Part shown: positions 50,299 to 58,440 of the stretch, one piece after another
How the letters are laid out: each line of letters begins with the position of its first letter
How positions within the stretch are numbered: position 1 is the stretch's first letter
NCBI GenBank assembly: GCA_016218705.1
Contig: JACRDC010000017.1
Location: 1 to 64,000, forward strand
From: Desulfarculus sp.
GTDB lineage: Bacteria > Desulfobacterota > Desulfarculia > Desulfarculales > Desulfarculaceae
DNA length: 64,000 nt
Direction of reading: 5' to 3'
Translations under genes and position numbers: made by a program
Notes under the pieces: generated by a model
What the model saw: the letters and a program-made list of their open reading frames with translations, nothing else
What the model was told of the DNA's origin: nothing
Databases searched by the model: none

Positions 50299-52788
50299 TC
50301 AGTTTTCCAAAGGAACCTGGGCCGAGGGCTGGAAATCCCTTTCGCACAGCCGCTTGCGGGCCTGGTAGGTCTTGGAGGCCACCGGCCGCAGGTCCTTGAT
50401 GTAATTCAAGGGCACGCCCAGGCGCTCCACCGTGGCCAAGGTCACGCCGTTGGTGGCCTGGTGATAGTCCCAGCGGGTGAAGTCCACATGGAAGTCAGCC
50501 CGCAGGGGATCGCTGGCGCGCTGGAGCGTGGGCGGCAGGGCCGTCCCCAGGTAGGACATCACCTCGCGGTCCCCGCCCCGGAAGAACACATGATAGACCC
50601 GCTGGCCAGAAGCAGGGCCGCTGGCCTTTTCTTGCCTGACGATGTCCCCCAGCTTGACCAGGGCCTCCCCGTAGGCCGCACCCCGGTAATCCAGTTCGTA
50701 CTTGCCCTGCGCCCCCTTTAGCCCGCCGATGAGGGAATTGAAAAAGACGTACTCATAGGGATACAGCCTGGCCATCAGGCTGGCCTGATAAAGCAGGGCC
50801 AGGGCCAGGCAACCGGCCAGCACCCGCCCCGCCCCACGGCGCCAGCCCCCCAGCAGGCCGGCGAGCCTGTCCACGCCGGCCCCTCCCAGCACGGCCAGGG
50901 GCGGCGCCAGGAAGATTAGGCCCCCGGGGCCGCCGGCCACGTCCGAGCCGCTGACGGCGGCCAGGGCCGAGGGCAGGGCCATGGCGCCCAGCAGGCAGAT
51001 CCACCCCAGGGACACCGCTTGTTTCCGGCCTTGTCCACCGGCGGGGCGCGGGCGCCCGGCCCCCAGGATGGCCAGGGCGGCCAGGGCGACGATGAACACC
51101 TCCGGTAGCGTGTACAGCAGATACTTGGGGATGTAGCTTGGCGGCAGGCTCAGGGAGCAATAATACAGGCCATCGAAGAGCTGAAGTTGCCCCTGGCCTG
51201 GCCAGACCCAGGCCCGCAGTGCCAAATAAGGATGGTACAGGGGGCTCCCTTGCGCCCAGGGCCAGCCCAGCAGCATGACGGCATAGGCGATGGCCCCGGC
51301 AGGCAGGCACCACCTGGCCAGCAGCGCGGCCAGGTCGCGGGTTATGGCCCGTGCTGGCCGGGCCGGTAATTGTCCCACCGCCCACAGGGCCATCAGCAGG
51401 GCCATCCAGACCACCAAGATGACGCCGCCCACCTTGACGCCCAGACCGGCCCCCAGGGCCAGGCCCAGTTTGAGGGTCAGGCCCCGGGGTACCCTAGGCA
51501 GGTTCCCCAGAGAGAGCGCCAGGTAGTAGACAGACCACACGAAGGCGGCCGCGAAGGGTATGTCTTGGCTGTTGTTGAATATATTGCCGTAGTACAGCGG
51601 CGTGGCCGCCAGCAAGGCCACCGCCCAGAAGGCCGCGCGGGGGCCGGCCATGTACCCCGCCAACCGCCAGGCCCCGGCTATGCCCAACAGGCCCGCCAAG
51701 GCTGTGAGCAGGTGCCGCGACTGATAAGGCCCCCAGGGCAAACCCTTGCCCAGGACAGCGGCCACGGCCTCGAAAAGCCCGCCATGAAGGTACGGGGCGG
51801 GCGCGCTCAACGCCGACTTGTCGCCAAAACCCGAGGCATAATAGTTGACGACCTGCCGCCCGTATGCGGCCTGGGTGCTCTCGCCGGCCGTGAGGCCGTG
51901 GTCCTGGAAGGTGCAGAAGACCAACACCAGCAACGCCAGCCCCAACAGCAGGGACAGGCGCTGGTGGAGCAGGTCCTGGGCCTGGGCCAGCCCCGGCCTG
52001 GCCAGCCCCAGCCTGAAGCGCAGGATGAAGCTGGTTTCTATCCTCAGCACCTCCATGAGCATCCTGAAGGCATCGGACAGAGGTTTGATCTTGCTGCCGG
52101 CAATTGCCGTCCAGGTTATGGGCAGGGCCTGCACCACGCAGCCCAGCTCGCCCAGGACCTTGCTGATCTCCACGTCGTGCGCCCAGCCCCAGTTGATCAC
52201 CAGCTCGAAGCAGCGCTGGGCGGTTTCAAGGGGATAGAGCTTGAAGCCGCACTGGGTGTCGTCCAGGGGCAGGCCGGTGACGGTCTGGACCAGGGTGTTG
52301 AAGACCTTGCCCATAAGACGCCGGTAGGTCTCGTCGTTGACCTGGGATGTGGGGTGCTCACGGCAGCCGTAGAAGGCCCGTAAGGGGTCGGGGGCCTCCC
52401 GCAGGTTTACATAACCCCTCTCCTGCCACTCCAGGAGCTGGCTGGGCGGACAGGCCATGTCCGCGTCCAGGGTCAGGACCCAAGCGCCCCGGGCGGCCAT
52501 GACTCCCGCGCGCAGGGCCTGACCCTTGCCCTGGTTGCGCGGCTGGTTGATAAGCCTGACTTCCAAAGGTCCACCGCCGCCCTGGCCTCGGACGGCCCGC
52601 CACTGCTCCCGCAGGCGCTCCATCAGGGCCGGGGTGTCGTCTTGGCTGCCGTCGTTGACCAGAATGACCTCGTAGGCCAGCCCTCCGGCGCGCGGGCCGA
52701 ACTCGTCCAGGCCCCGGCGCAGGCGGTCAAAGCGCTGGGCCTCGTTGTATAGAGGGATGACCAGGCTGAGATGAAGGGTGGTGGTCAT
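50299..52788 (-). CDS. GT2 glycosyltransferase fused to a GT-C membrane glycosyltransferase
   Basis: An 829-residue fusion. Residues 1-265 are a GT2 (GT-A) enzyme like dolichyl/polyprenyl-phosphate sugar synthases: VIPLYNEAQRF, VNDGSQDDT, GKGQALRAGV, DADMACP and the QCGFKLYP motif. Residues about 285-700 hold around 11 membrane helices with GT-C features (GEST near the first luminal loop, ALSAPAPYLHGG), like ArnT/PMT-type enzymes that use polyprenyl-phosphate sugars. The C-terminal 130 residues are a soluble outer domain. One protein may thus charge the lipid carrier and then use it. Its start codon is 205 nt after the stop of the molybdopterin oxidoreductase gene. Confidence 0.82.
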   Translation of the reverse strand: MTTTLHLSLVIPLYNEAQRFDRLRRGLDEFGPRAGGLAYEVILVNDGSQDDTPALMERLREQWRAVRGQGGGGPLEVRLINQPRNQGKGQALRAGVMAARGAWVLTLDADMACPPSQLLEWQERGYVNLREAPDPLRAFYGCREHPTSQVNDETYRRLMGKVFNTLVQTVTGLPLDDTQCGFKLYPLETAQRCFELVINWGWAHDVEISKVLGELGCVVQALPITWTAIAGSKIKPLSDAFRMLMEVLRIETSFILRFRLGLARPGLAQAQDLLHQRLSLLLGLALLVLVFCTFQDHGLTAGESTQAAYGRQVVNYYASGFGDKSALSAPAPYLHGGLFEAVAAVLGKGLPWGPYQSRHLLTALAGLLGIAGAWRLAGYMAGPRAAFWAVALLAATPLYYGNIFNNSQDIPFAAAFVWSVYYLALSLGNLPRVPRGLTLKLGLALGAGLGVKVGGVILVVWMALLMALWAVGQLPARPARAITRDLAALLARWCLPAGAIAYAVMLLGWPWAQGSPLYHPYLALRAWVWPGQGQLQLFDGLYYCSLSLPPSYIPKYLLYTLPEVFIVALAALAILGAGRPRPAGGQGRKQAVSLGWICLLGAMALPSALAAVSGSDVAGGPGGLIFLAPPLAVLGGAGVDRLAGLLGGWRRGAGRVLAGCLALALLYQASLMARLYPYEYVFFNSLIGGLKGAQGKYELDYRGAAYGEALVKLGDIVRQEKASGPASGQRVYHVFFRGGDREVMSYLGTALPPTLQRASDPLRADFHVDFTRWDYHQATNGVTLATVERLGVPLNYIKDLRPVASKTYQARKRLCERDFQPSAQVPLEN

Positions 52789-52932
52789 GACGCGCTCAAG
52801 GGCACCTCGCGGCCCCGCAAAAAAGATGGCCCGCGCCGGCGCCCCTGGCCTGGCCTTGCGCGGCCAAGGCCTTCCAGGGCGGGTGGCTGCCCGGCAACCT
52901 ACGCATGCTACCGCAGGGTAGGCCGGTGGTCA

Positions 52933-52960
52933 ATCCAAGCGCCGCCATCCAAGCGCCGCC
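52933..52960. repeat. Tandem 14-bp duplication
   Basis: ATCCAAGCGCCGCC occurs twice head to tail (52933-52946, 52947-52960) and is followed by ATCCC, the start of a third unit. It lies in the 205-nt spacer between the glycosyltransferase and oxidoreductase genes, beside a CCATCC/GGATGG stem (52959-52973). Confidence 0.8.
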
Positions 52961-52993
52961 ATCCCGGGGATGGGCGGGGGCACCGGGCCGGGC

Positions 52994-55021
52994 CTATTGG
53001 CGGGGTGCCACCTCCACCAAATTACAGTGGAAGGCGCATGAGCCGCCCAGGTCAGCCAGGACCTGGCTGGTCAGGTGGTTGATACCCTGGCCACCCGGGG
53101 TGTGCCTGCCCCAGTAGAGCCCCTCGGCCACGGTCACGCCCGGCCGGGTCTCCTGGCTGACCCGGGCCCGCAACAGACACTGGCCTCGGCCGTTGAAAAC
53201 CCGCACCTCCTGGCCGTCGGCGATGTCGCGGGCGGCGGCGTCCCGGGGATGAATCAGGATGGCCGCCGGGCCGGCCTGGGCCACCAGCGCCGGCACCTCG
53301 TTGAAGGTGGAGTTCAGGAACTGGTGGCGGGGCGGGGTGATGAGTTGCAGGGGATAGCGCCCCAGGCCCTCATCGTCCTGGCTAGGCGCGCCCTCGGGCA
53401 GGGGGTCCAGGCCCAGATCGGCCATGGACTGCGAGTAGAACTCCACCTTGCCCGAGGGCGTGAGGAACCCGCTGGCGTAGGGGTTGGCCGGGGCGTTGAC
53501 CCTGAGGGGACGGCCCTGGGCCAGGGCCTCCAGGGTGATGCCCTCCAGGTAGGGCGAGCCGCCTTGCAGCAGCCAGGATATGATCTCCTCCTCGCCGGCC
53601 CGGAAGACCGGCTCCGTGAAGCCCAGGCGCCCGGCCAACTCCTGGAAGACCCCCAGCAGGGGGCGGGCCTGGCCAGGTGGCGGGATGAGCGGCCGGGCCA
53701 TCTGCACGTGGTAATGACCGTAGGCGCGGTAGAGGTCGGTCATCTCCAGGGAGCAGGCGCTGGGCAGCACCAGGTCGGCCAGACACGCCGTCTCGGTCAG
53801 AAACATTTCCTGCACCACGGTGAAGAGGTCCTCGCGCATCAGGCCGGCCAACACCTGGGAGGAATCCGGGGCCACCACCGCCGGGTTGCACAGGTAGACG
53901 TACAACAGGCGCACCGGCGGCTGGGCCTGGTTGAGCGCCCGGCCCAACTGCACCATGTTGAAGGCGCGCACCCCTGGTGGGGCCAGGTCGGGGCGGGTGA
54001 GGGCCTTGAGGTTGAAGGGCGCGGCCTCGCCGGTGGTGCGGGTGATGCCGCCGCCGGGGCACTGAAAAGCGCCTACCAGGGCCGGCAGCAGGGCCACGGC
54101 GCGCATGGCCATGCCGCCCCTGCTCTGGCGGGCCATGCCGAAGCCGGTGCGGATGTAGGGCGCGCGGGCCTGGCCGTAGGCCTGGGCCAGATCCACGATC
54201 TGCCCGGCCTCCAGGCCGCAGACCTGGGCGGCGCGCGCCGGCGGCCACTCCCCCGCGCGCTGGGCCAGTTGCTCGAAGCCCAGGGTGTGCCGGGCGATGA
54301 AGTCGCGGTCCAGCAAGCCCTCGCCGATCAGCACGTTCATCATGGCCAGGGCCAGGGCCGCGTCCGTGCCGGGCTTGAGCATCAGGTGCTGGTCGGCCCG
54401 CTGGGCGGTGCGGTTGCGGTAGGGGTCAATCACCACCAGGCGTGCCCCCCGGCGGCGGGCCTCCTGGAAAAAAGGCCAGGCGTGCAGGTTGGTGGTCAGG
54501 GTGTTGGAGCCCCAGATGAGAATCAGGTCAGAGTCCACCGTGGACTCTATGTCCGTGCTGGGGCCGCGCCCCAGGCTATGGCTGAAGCCCAGGCCGGCGG
54601 TGGTGCCGCAGATGGTGCGCTCCAGGCGGCTGGCCCCTAGCTTGTGGAAAAAGGCGTCCCCTGCTTGGCGCTGCACCAGGCCCATGTGCCCGGCGTAGGA
54701 ATAGGGCAATATGGCCTCGGCCCCGTGGCGGGCCACGGTCTGGGTGATCTGGCGCTCGATGATGTCCAGGGCTTCTTCCCAAGCGATGGGGCGGAAGGCG
54801 CCGGAGCCCTTGGCGCCGCCGCGCAACAGCGGCTGGGTCAGGCGCTCTGGCGAGTGTATGCGCTCAGGGTAATGGCGCATCTTCTGGCAAATGAAGCCCC
54901 GGGTGAAGGGATGCTCCGGGTCGCCGCTGACCGAGACTACCCGCTGCTCCCTCACCTTCACCAAAAGCCCGCAGGTGTCGGGGCAGTCAAAGGGACAGAC
55001 CGAGGGCAACAGGCGCTCCAT
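52994..55021 (-). CDS. Molybdopterin-dependent oxidoreductase
   Basis: A 675-residue DMSO-reductase-superfamily protein. The N-terminal 4Fe-4S cysteines are Cys9, Cys13, Cys17 and Cys45, and the molybdopterin domains carry IWGSNTLTTNLHAWPF, KPGTDAALALAMMNVLI and a C-terminal dinucleotide-binding domain (INHLTSQVLADLGGSCAFHC in part). No twin-arginine signal is present, so it is cytoplasmic. No partner iron-sulphur or membrane subunit is adjacent, so the electron partner and substrate cannot be predicted. The ICGTTAG stretch near residue 136 may supply the metal-ligand cysteine. ATG has AAGGAG upstream. Confidence 0.85.
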   Translation of the reverse strand: MERLLPSVCPFDCPDTCGLLVKVREQRVVSVSGDPEHPFTRGFICQKMRHYPERIHSPERLTQPLLRGGAKGSGAFRPIAWEEALDIIERQITQTVARHGAEAILPYSYAGHMGLVQRQAGDAFFHKLGASRLERTICGTTAGLGFSHSLGRGPSTDIESTVDSDLILIWGSNTLTTNLHAWPFFQEARRRGARLVVIDPYRNRTAQRADQHLMLKPGTDAALALAMMNVLIGEGLLDRDFIARHTLGFEQLAQRAGEWPPARAAQVCGLEAGQIVDLAQAYGQARAPYIRTGFGMARQSRGGMAMRAVALLPALVGAFQCPGGGITRTTGEAAPFNLKALTRPDLAPPGVRAFNMVQLGRALNQAQPPVRLLYVYLCNPAVVAPDSSQVLAGLMREDLFTVVQEMFLTETACLADLVLPSACSLEMTDLYRAYGHYHVQMARPLIPPPGQARPLLGVFQELAGRLGFTEPVFRAGEEEIISWLLQGGSPYLEGITLEALAQGRPLRVNAPANPYASGFLTPSGKVEFYSQSMADLGLDPLPEGAPSQDDEGLGRYPLQLITPPRHQFLNSTFNEVPALVAQAGPAAILIHPRDAAARDIADGQEVRVFNGRGQCLLRARVSQETRPGVTVAEGLYWGRHTPGGQGINHLTSQVLADLGGSCAFHCNLVEVAPRQ

Positions 55022-55112
55022 GACGCGCTCCTTGGGGCTGGGGTTTTTCGCCGGACCTCCATTATGGCAGACCGGGCCAGGGGATGTCTCGCCCGGGGGT
55101 AAGGCCGCTCGG

Positions 55113-55141
55113 TTGACAGGGTGGTGGCCATCAATTATAAG
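55113..55141 (+). promoter_or_regulatory. Consensus promoter of thrS
   Basis: TTGACA (55113-55118), a 17-nt spacer and TATAAG (55136-55141): the best sigma70 match in the window. It gives a leader of about 45 nt before the ATG at 55192; no T-box or operator hairpin is evident in it. Confidence 0.75.
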
Positions 55142-55191
55142 TTGGTGTGACCTCTACCATAATCATTTAGCGGGCAAGGAGCTTGTCCCCC

Positions 55192-56997
55192 ATGTACCAG
55201 CACCCGACCATGGACCCCCAGACCCAGGAGCGCCTCTCCACCATACGGCACTCCTTCAGCCACCTCCTGGCCGCCGCCGTGCAACAGATGCGCCCCGAGG
55301 CCAAGCTGGGCATCGGCCCGGCCATTGACGACGGCTTCTACTACGACTTCCTGGTGGACCAGCCCTTCAGCCTGGCCGACCTCAAGGAGATCGAGAAGCG
55401 CATGCGCAAGCTGGCCGGCCGCAAGCTGGCCTTCAGCCAGTCCAGCATGGGCATGGCCGAGGCGAAAGCCCTCCTGGCCGGCCAGGGCGAGGCGCTCAAG
55501 GTGGAGCTGGTGGAGGACCTGGCCAGCCAGGGCGAGACAGAGGTCTCCTTCTACCAACTAGGCGACTTCAGCGACCTGTGCAAGGGGCCCCACGTGGCCG
55601 GTACCCAGGAGCTGCCGCTCAAGGCCTTCAAGCTGGACCGCGTGGCCGGCGCCTACTGGCGCGGCGACGAGAAGCGCCCCATGCTCAGCCGCATCTACGG
55701 CCTGGCCTTTCTGACCCCCGAGGACCTGGCGGCCCACATAGAGCAGCGCGAGGAGGCCGAGCGCCGCGACCACCGCAAGCTGGGCAAGGAGATGGACCTC
55801 TTCGTCATCTCGCCCGACGTGGGCAAGGGCCTGCCCATGTTCACCGACAAGGGCACCACCATCCGCCGCGCCCTGGAGCGCTTTATCGTGGACGAGGAGC
55901 TCAAGCGCGGCTATCTGCACGTGCAGACCCCCATCCTGGGGCGCAAGCACCTCTACGAGATCTCGGGCCACTGGGAGCACTACCAGGACAGCATGTACCC
56001 GCCCATCAACGTGGACGGCGAGGACTACGTGCTGCGCCCCATGACCTGCCCCCACCACTTCATGCTCTACGCCGCCCGGCCGCGCTCCTACCGCGAGCTG
56101 CCGGTGCGCTACGCCGAGATATCGCCCATGTACCGCAAGGAGCGCAGCGGCGAGCTCACCGGCCTGATAAGGGTCATGGGCTTTCACCTGGCAGACGCCC
56201 ACATCTTCTGCAAGCCCGAGGACGTGAAACCGGTCTTCCGCGAGGTGGTGGACCTGATCGGCTTCGTCATGGAGACCCTGGGCCTGGCCGAGCGCTGCTG
56301 GTACCGGCTGTCCTTGCGCGACGACCACAAGGAGAAATACATAGACGCTCCCGAGAGCTGGGCCAGGGCCGAAAAGGACATGCGCGAGATATGCGAGGAG
56401 CTCAAACTGGATGCCCAGGTGGAACCCGGGCACGCCGCCTTCTACGGCCCCAAGCTGGACGTGCAGATGGCCACCGTGGGCGGCCGCGAGGAGACGCTCT
56501 TCACCAACCAGATTGACATCGCCCTGGCCCAGCGCTTCCACCTGGAGTACATCGCCGAGGACGGCTCGCGGCGCATGCCCTGGGTGGTGCACCGCTCCTC
56601 CATCGGTTGCCTGGAACGCACCATCGCCTTCTTGGTGGAGCACTACGCCGGGGCCTTGCCCCTGTGGATGATGCCGGTGCAGGTCAAGGTGCTGCCCATC
56701 ACCGACGAGCAGGCCCCCTACGCCGCCCAGGTCAAGGCCCAACTGGAGGCCTTGGGCCTGCGCGTGGAGCTGGACGACCGCAAGGAAACGCTCAACCGCA
56801 AGGTGCGCGAGGCCAAGATGCAGAAGATCCCCTATCTGTGCGTGGTGGGTAGCCGCGAGGCCTTGGAGGGCACGGTCACGGCCACCAACCGCGACACCGA
56901 CCGCAAGTCCACCCTACCCCTGGACCAGTTCGCCGCCGCGGTGCTCAAGGAGCACGCCGCCCGCTCGCGGGTGCTGGCCGCCGCTGGCGCGGCCTGA
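55192..56997 (+). CDS. thrS: Threonyl-tRNA synthetase lacking the TGS domain
   Basis: A 601-residue class II synthetase that charges tRNA-Thr. It starts directly with the editing (SAD) domain: HxxxH at His20 and His24, then the FSDLCKGPHV zinc-type motif. The catalytic core has MTCPHHFMLY with zinc ligand Cys286, the class II motifs (YRKERSGEL, VHRSSIGCLERT) and a C-terminal anticodon-binding domain. The usual 60-residue N-terminal TGS domain is missing; ATG at 55192, with AAGGAG ten bases upstream, follows directly on non-coding DNA. Some natural ThrRS are built this way. The usual neighbours infC and rpmI do not follow. Confidence 0.95.
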   Translation: MYQHPTMDPQTQERLSTIRHSFSHLLAAAVQQMRPEAKLGIGPAIDDGFYYDFLVDQPFSLADLKEIEKRMRKLAGRKLAFSQSSMGMAEAKALLAGQGEALKVELVEDLASQGETEVSFYQLGDFSDLCKGPHVAGTQELPLKAFKLDRVAGAYWRGDEKRPMLSRIYGLAFLTPEDLAAHIEQREEAERRDHRKLGKEMDLFVISPDVGKGLPMFTDKGTTIRRALERFIVDEELKRGYLHVQTPILGRKHLYEISGHWEHYQDSMYPPINVDGEDYVLRPMTCPHHFMLYAARPRSYRELPVRYAEISPMYRKERSGELTGLIRVMGFHLADAHIFCKPEDVKPVFREVVDLIGFVMETLGLAERCWYRLSLRDDHKEKYIDAPESWARAEKDMREICEELKLDAQVEPGHAAFYGPKLDVQMATVGGREETLFTNQIDIALAQRFHLEYIAEDGSRRMPWVVHRSSIGCLERTIAFLVEHYAGALPLWMMPVQVKVLPITDEQAPYAAQVKAQLEALGLRVELDDRKETLNRKVREAKMQKIPYLCVVGSREALEGTVTATNRDTDRKSTLPLDQFAAAVLKEHAARSRVLAAAGAA

Positions 56998-57046
56998 TGA
57001 TGATTAACGATTAGCCCACCCTAATTTGTCAAGCACGGGCGGTGGC

Positions 57047-57170
57047 AACCCCGCTCCTACATCAAGAATAAGTTTGCGATTACAATGTCTTAATGTAGGG
57101 GCGGGGTTTACCCCCGCCCTTGTATTTATGCGGATAAACCAAGACGGGAGGGGATAAACCCCTCCCCTAC
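57047..57170. repeat. REP-like palindromic repeat cluster
   Basis: Three related units. AACCCCGCTCCTACAT (57047-57062) is the reverse complement, with one mismatch, of ATGTAGGGGCGGGGTT (57093-57108). The second unit folds on itself as GGGCGGGG-TTTAC-CCCCGCCC (57099-57119). A third, GGGAGGGG-ATAAA-CCCCTCCC (57146-57166) followed by CTAC, repeats the plan in the first orientation. The shared pattern GTAGGGG-GGGGTTTA is typical of dispersed REP/REPIN elements. This accounts for most of the 323-bp gap between thrS and the THUMP gene; nothing else was seen there. Confidence 0.7.
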
Positions 57171-57320
57171 GAAAACCAGTGCCTCCAGGGCCGCCCTGTC
57201 TGCTCCCGGCCATCAACCGCGAAAGCCCTTCCCTTGCGCCCCCCCACCGGCCCTATACTATTAGTAAGGGCTGGCGCCAAGGCCCGGGCGCCAAAGAGGC
57301 ACACCCCAACGGAAGCCGGC

Positions 57321-57860
57321 ATGAGCGACTGGAACGTGGTGGTGACCATAGCCGAAGGGCGCTACCGGCAGGCCCTGGACCTGCTGGCCCGCCACGGCCA
57401 AGTGTGGCGCAGCGACTTCTACAACGTACTCACCCTCAAGACCGATGACGTGACCGGCTTCCTGGAGGGCCTGCGCCAGGCCTGGCAGGACGACCCCCAC
57501 CTGGCCGGCCTGATCGGCAAGGCCATCCCCGCCAGCCAGGCCTTCACCTTCCAGAGCCCCGAGGAATTCCAAACCAAGGCCCGGGAAATCATGGCCGGCC
57601 TGGCCCCCCAGGTGGCTGGGCGGGGCTTCCACGTGCGCATGCACCGCCGGGGCTTCAAGGGCCGGCTCTCCACCATGGAGGTGGAGCAGCTCTTGGACGG
57701 CCTGCTGATGGAGCTTACCGAACAGATGGGCCGGCCGGCGCGGGTGACCTTCAGCGACCCCCAGGTGGTGGTGGCCGTGGAGACCGTGGGTACCCGGGCG
57801 GGAGTGTCGGCGTGGGAAAAGGAAGAGCGGCGGAAATATCCCTTTTTGCGCCTGGACTGA
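57321..57860 (+). CDS. THUMP-domain (Tan1-like) protein
   Basis: A 179-residue protein built as a single THUMP module: an N-terminal ferredoxin-like half (WNVVVTIAEGRYRQALDLL) and the C-terminal THUMP half with FHVRMHRRGFKGRL, an EVEQLLDGLL helix and the VTFSDPQVVVAVETVG strand pair. THUMP domains bind RNA, chiefly tRNA acceptor stems. No methyltransferase or acetyltransferase domain is attached, as in stand-alone Tan1-like proteins, which act with a partner enzyme. Start chosen at ATG 57321 with GGAAG upstream. It lies between thrS and the hibernation factor. Confidence 0.8.
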   Translation: MSDWNVVVTIAEGRYRQALDLLARHGQVWRSDFYNVLTLKTDDVTGFLEGLRQAWQDDPHLAGLIGKAIPASQAFTFQSPEEFQTKAREIMAGLAPQVAGRGFHVRMHRRGFKGRLSTMEVEQLLDGLLMELTEQMGRPARVTFSDPQVVVAVETVGTRAGVSAWEKEERRKYPFLRLD

Positions 57861-57924
57861 GTCCAGGACTGGTCCCATATCCGGTGATGAGCAATCACCT
57901 TTGCCTTGTCAGGGAGGTTTGCCT

Positions 57925-58272
57925 ATGCAGTCACCATTGCAACTCAGCGTGCGCAACTGTAGCCTGACCAACCGCCTGGAGGAGGCCGTGCGCGAACGCG
58001 CCCACAAGCTGGACCGCTACTGCGACAAGATCATCTCCTGCCGGGTGATGATCGAGTGCCCCCACCGCAGCCAGCAGAAGGGGTCGTCATACAACGTCAA
58101 GATCAACCTGAGCGTGCCGGGCGAGGACCTGGTGGTGGGACGTGAGCCCCACGAGGACATGGAGGTGGCGGTGCGCGAGGCCTTTGACGCCGCCCGCCGT
58201 CAGTTGCAGGATTATGCCCGCCGCCAGCGCGGCGAGGTTAAGTTCCGCGAGGCCGCGCCGCCGGCCGAATAG
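57925..58272 (+). CDS. hpf: Ribosome hibernation factor, HPF/RaiA family
   Basis: A 115-residue short-form protein of the ribosome-associated HPF/YfiA family: LQLSVRNCSLTNRLEEAVRERAHKLDRY opens the fold, the basic ECPHRSQQKG loop and the NVKINLSVPGEDLVV strands follow, and the ADVYEAID-like motif appears as MEVAVREAFDAARRQL. Such proteins block the decoding centre in stationary phase. The long-form C-terminal dimer domain is absent. ATG at 57925 has GGGAGG upstream. Confidence 0.85.
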   Translation: MQSPLQLSVRNCSLTNRLEEAVRERAHKLDRYCDKIISCRVMIECPHRSQQKGSSYNVKINLSVPGEDLVVGREPHEDMEVAVREAFDAARRQLQDYARRQRGEVKFREAAPPAE

Positions 58273-58293
58273 GCCCTGGTTTCAACCGAAGCC

Positions 58294-58337
58294 GCCGGAG
58301 GCGGCCGGGTCCGGCAAGGGCCTTGGCCGCCTCCGGC
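58294..58337 (+). terminator. Strong hairpin after hpf
   Basis: GCCGGAGGCGGCC (58294-58306) and GGCCGCCTCCGGC (58325-58337) form a perfect 13-bp stem with an 18-nt loop, 21 nt after the hpf stop and before the convergent HD-GYP gene. No T-run follows. Confidence 0.6.
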
Positions 58338-58440
58338 CGTTAGCGGGATACCGGGAAACAACCCGCTGGCGGACCATGGGTTTACCCCAACCAACGAGTC
58401 GGCTGGGTAACCCGAGGGGGGCTTTGATTGCCACCACCCA

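Noticed and set aside
52933-52960. Start of a CRISPR array
   Set aside because: The units are directly adjacent, 14 bp long and have no spacers; it is a simple tandem duplication.
53075-54640. A 521-codon plus-strand open frame across the molybdopterin oxidoreductase
   Set aside because: Antisense shadow of a clear gene; no ribosome site or family features.
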